A stretch of DNA of 7,628 bases, taken from the NCBI GenBank assembly GCA_947500965.1, contig CANMWW010000092.1, positions 1 through 7,628 of the forward strand. The letters are read 5' to 3'. The notes beneath the pieces are model-generated. The model saw only the letters and a list, made by a program, of their open reading frames with translations, did no database searches and was not told where the DNA came from. This DNA is from Alphaproteobacteria bacterium (GTDB lineage: Bacteria; Pseudomonadota; Alphaproteobacteria; CACIAM-22H2). Every line of letters starts with the position of its first letter. Positions within the stretch are counted from its first letter, which is position 1. Below, in pieces: positions 6,559-7,628 of this stretch. The translations under genes were made by a program, and so were the position numbers.

Positions 6559-7281
6559 TCACCCACCGAGCGAGCGCAGGAATTCGGTGGCGACCGCCCG
6601 CAGCGCCGGGCTCGAGAGCATCCCCCCGATCAGCGCGAAGCCCGCGAGGATCTGCAGCGGCATGGCCAGCATCGATATGGGGAAGGCTGGCAGGAAGCGG
6701 TTCGCGAGCCCGGACGCGGCGTTGACGGCGGTATTGAAGATGGCGACCGGCGCCGCCATCACGAGGCCGAGGACGATCGCGCGGCCCGAGACCGATATCG
6801 CGTCGCGAAGCCCGGCGCCTCCGGCCGCCGCGGATCCCGGCGGCAGCGCAAGGAGCATGTGGAGGAAGCCGAGGTCGAGCAGGAGCACGAGCCCGGCGAA
6901 CACGAATATGATGTCCACCAGGCCGGATTGCTGCGCCTCGAGCGGGTTCGTCTGGGCCGCCATCTGCAGCCCGATCGTGCTCGAGACGACGGCGCCGGCC
7001 ATCTGCATCGCGATCACCAGGGCGCGCCCCGCCAGCCCGATCACCAGTCCCTCGCTGGCGGCGGCGGCGCATGCCTCGGCGAGGCCGCGTCCACCAGGGA
7101 ACTCCGGCGCCACGCCCCCGAGAAGGGCGGTCAGGCACAGGGCCAGCGCGAAGCGCCAGCGCATCGCCGCGAAGGCGTCGCCGGTGAGCGGCAGCGCCAT
7201 CAGCATCGCCGTGAAGCGCAGCAGCAGCGGCGCATGGCCCAGGTAGGCGGAGAGTTCGAAGACGACGGGCATCCGTTCCAT
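6559..7281 (-). CDS. fliR: Flagellar type III export gate protein FliR, 240 aa
   Basis: FliR is an inner-membrane part of the FliPQR export gate that passes rod, hook and filament subunits. The protein is strongly hydrophobic, with several predicted membrane segments: about 16-33, 43-58, 77-107, 121-147, 165-186 and 203-222. The FliR-typical block around EGLVIGLAGRALVIAMQMAG (77-96) continues into STIGLQMAAQTNP, then LVDIIFVFAGLVLLLDLGFL, and there is a late LPAFPISMLAMPLQILAGF (197-215). The usual length is about 250-260, so 240 is near complete. The start is uncertain: ATG at 7281 or three codons later at 7272; neither has a strong ribosome site. fliP, fliQ and flhB are not adjacent, which is unusual. 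No clear promoter for it is seen, and the divergent sigma-54 promoter lies within a few bases of its start. Confidence 0.9.
   Translation of the reverse strand: MERMPVVFELSAYLGHAPLLLRFTAMLMALPLTGDAFAAMRWRFALALCLTALLGGVAPEFPGGRGLAEACAAAASEGLVIGLAGRALVIAMQMAGAVVSSTIGLQMAAQTNPLEAQQSGLVDIIFVFAGLVLLLDLGFLHMLLALPPGSAAAGGAGLRDAISVSGRAIVLGLVMAAPVAIFNTAVNAASGLANRFLPAFPISMLAMPLQILAGFALIGGMLSSPALRAVATEFLRSLGG
6563..6590. promoter_or_regulatory. Dyad upstream of the flgK sigma-54 promoter (candidate activator site or fliR 3' hairpin)
   Basis: CCACCGA (6563-6569) and TCGGTGG (6584-6590) are perfect 7-bp inverted repeats, 14 bases apart, inside the last codons of fliR. Relative to the predicted flgK start of transcription they lie at about -57 to -84, a plausible place for an enhancer-binding protein. 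As RNA the same sequence could fold at the fliR 3' end, but no T run follows. Neither reading is proved. Confidence 0.35.
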
Positions 7282-7285
7282 CGCG

Positions 7286-7303
7286 CTGGCACGACGCTTG
7301 CTT
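7286..7303 (+). promoter_or_regulatory. Sigma-54 (RpoN) promoter of the rightward gene
   Basis: The plus strand reads CTGGCACGACGCTTGCTT. It matches the -24 (TGGCACG) and -12 (TTGCT) elements in full, with ten bases between the GG and GC pairs. Transcription should begin near 7313, giving a leader of about 67 nt before the ATG at 7380. The promoter lies a few bases from the start of the divergent fliR gene. Confidence 0.9.
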
Positions 7304-7324
7304 CGTCGGGGCGTGGGCGCAGTG

Positions 7325-7361
7325 CGCCTGATGATTTCTTGGTGGTCCCTAGTGTCAGGCG
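7325..7361 (+). other. Leader stem-loop or dyad before the rightward gene
   Basis: CGCCTGA (7325-7331) and TCAGGCG (7355-7361) are perfect 7-bp inverted repeats with 23 bases between them; two G-T wobbles could lengthen the stem. The element lies wholly in the predicted leader, ending 7 bases before the GGAG ribosome site (7369-7372). It could be an RNA structure affecting translation, or a protein-binding dyad just downstream of the promoter. Confidence 0.4.
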
Positions 7362-7379
7362 ACCGCATGGAGCGTGACG

Positions 7380-7628
7380 ATGAATGATCCGATCCGGAGC
7401 GTTGCATTGGCGAGGCAGGGCGTCGAGCGCCGGGGTGGCGTCGATGCCGCCGCGCAGCAGCGCTTCCTCGCGATGCTCGCGACCGTCAGGCCGGTCGAGC
7501 TGGGCGATGACGGGCGCGGCAACGCCGTTCGGAGCATCGACGTGTCCGGGCGCGACTCCTCCATCGCGGCACCGGCCAGCGAGCCCGCGGCGCGCCTCGA
7601 TGGACCGCGGTCGGAACCTCGGTATCCC
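7380..7628 (+). CDS. Unknown protein, N-terminal 83 residues (runs off the right edge); probably a flagellar gene
   Basis: The frame is open from the ATG at 7380 to the window end (83 codons). GGAG lies seven bases upstream, and a full-match sigma-54 promoter stands 79 bases before the ATG. The product starts MNDPIRSVALARQGVERRGG and goes on with a short helical stretch (QQRFLAMLATVR, about 28-39). A polar, Ala/Pro/Ser/Asp-rich, apparently disordered stretch follows. There is no signal peptide or membrane segment. I do not recognise it. A low-complexity N-terminus, sigma-54 control and divergence from flgK would fit a hook-length control protein (FliK) at the head of a fliK-flgD-flgE hook operon, as in Caulobacter. 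That is inference from context, not from homology. Confidence 0.7.
   Translation, partial: MNDPIRSVALARQGVERRGGVDAAAQQRFLAMLATVRPVELGDDGRGNAVRSIDVSGRDSSIAAPASEPAARLDGPRSEPRYP

Noticed and set aside
5614..7377. 587-residue plus-strand ORF opposite flgK and fliR
   Set aside because: Antisense shadow; it also runs through the promoter regions and has Arg/Glu/His-rich low-complexity composition.
7355..7564. 69-residue minus-strand ORF opposite the right-edge gene
   Set aside because: Overlaps the better-supported rightward gene with its promoter and ribosome site; no supporting signal of its own.

Overview
The window is a GC-rich flagellar locus from a Gram-negative bacterium, most likely an alphaproteobacterium. 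That placement is an inference from the GC-rich codon third positions, the style of FlgK and FlgL, and the sigma-54 flagellar promoters. There is no rRNA or other taxonomic marker. Nearly everything lies on the minus strand, so the operon reads from right to left.

Minus strand, in transcription order: fliR (7281-6559, type III export gate membrane protein), flgK (6501-4546, hook-filament junction protein 1), flgL (4542-3325, junction protein 2), fliW (3314-2808, flagellin-binding assembly factor), fliS (2799-2341, flagellin export chaperone), a 666-residue exported protein of unknown function (2366-366), a 64-residue unknown ORF (289-95), and the first 37 codons of another unknown gene (111 to beyond position 1). 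From flgK to the 666-residue gene, each gene follows the last by 3-10 nt or overlaps it by 26 nt. This is a tight operon for the end of flagellar assembly: the hook-filament junction, then flagellin handling. On the plus strand at the right edge, one gene starts at 7380 and runs out of the window.

The clearest non-coding signals are two full-match sigma-54 (RpoN) -24/-12 promoters of the form TGGCACG-N4-TTGC. One is on the minus strand just before flgK (6532-6518). The other is on the plus strand (7287-7301), 79 nt before the edge gene. Together they point to late flagellar genes driven by sigma-54 and an enhancer-binding activator, from two promoters facing away from each other on either side of fliR. 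The flgK promoter is so close to the ATG that its transcript should have a leader of only about 5 nt, leaving the good Shine-Dalgarno sequence outside the message.

Other points of interest are the pairing of FliW and FliS in what looks like an alphaproteobacterial locus with no csrA in view, a long exported protein with an ambiguous lipobox, and several dyads beside the promoters and at gene junctions. I see no mobile element, CRISPR array, tRNA or rRNA. No gap between genes exceeds about 100 bases.
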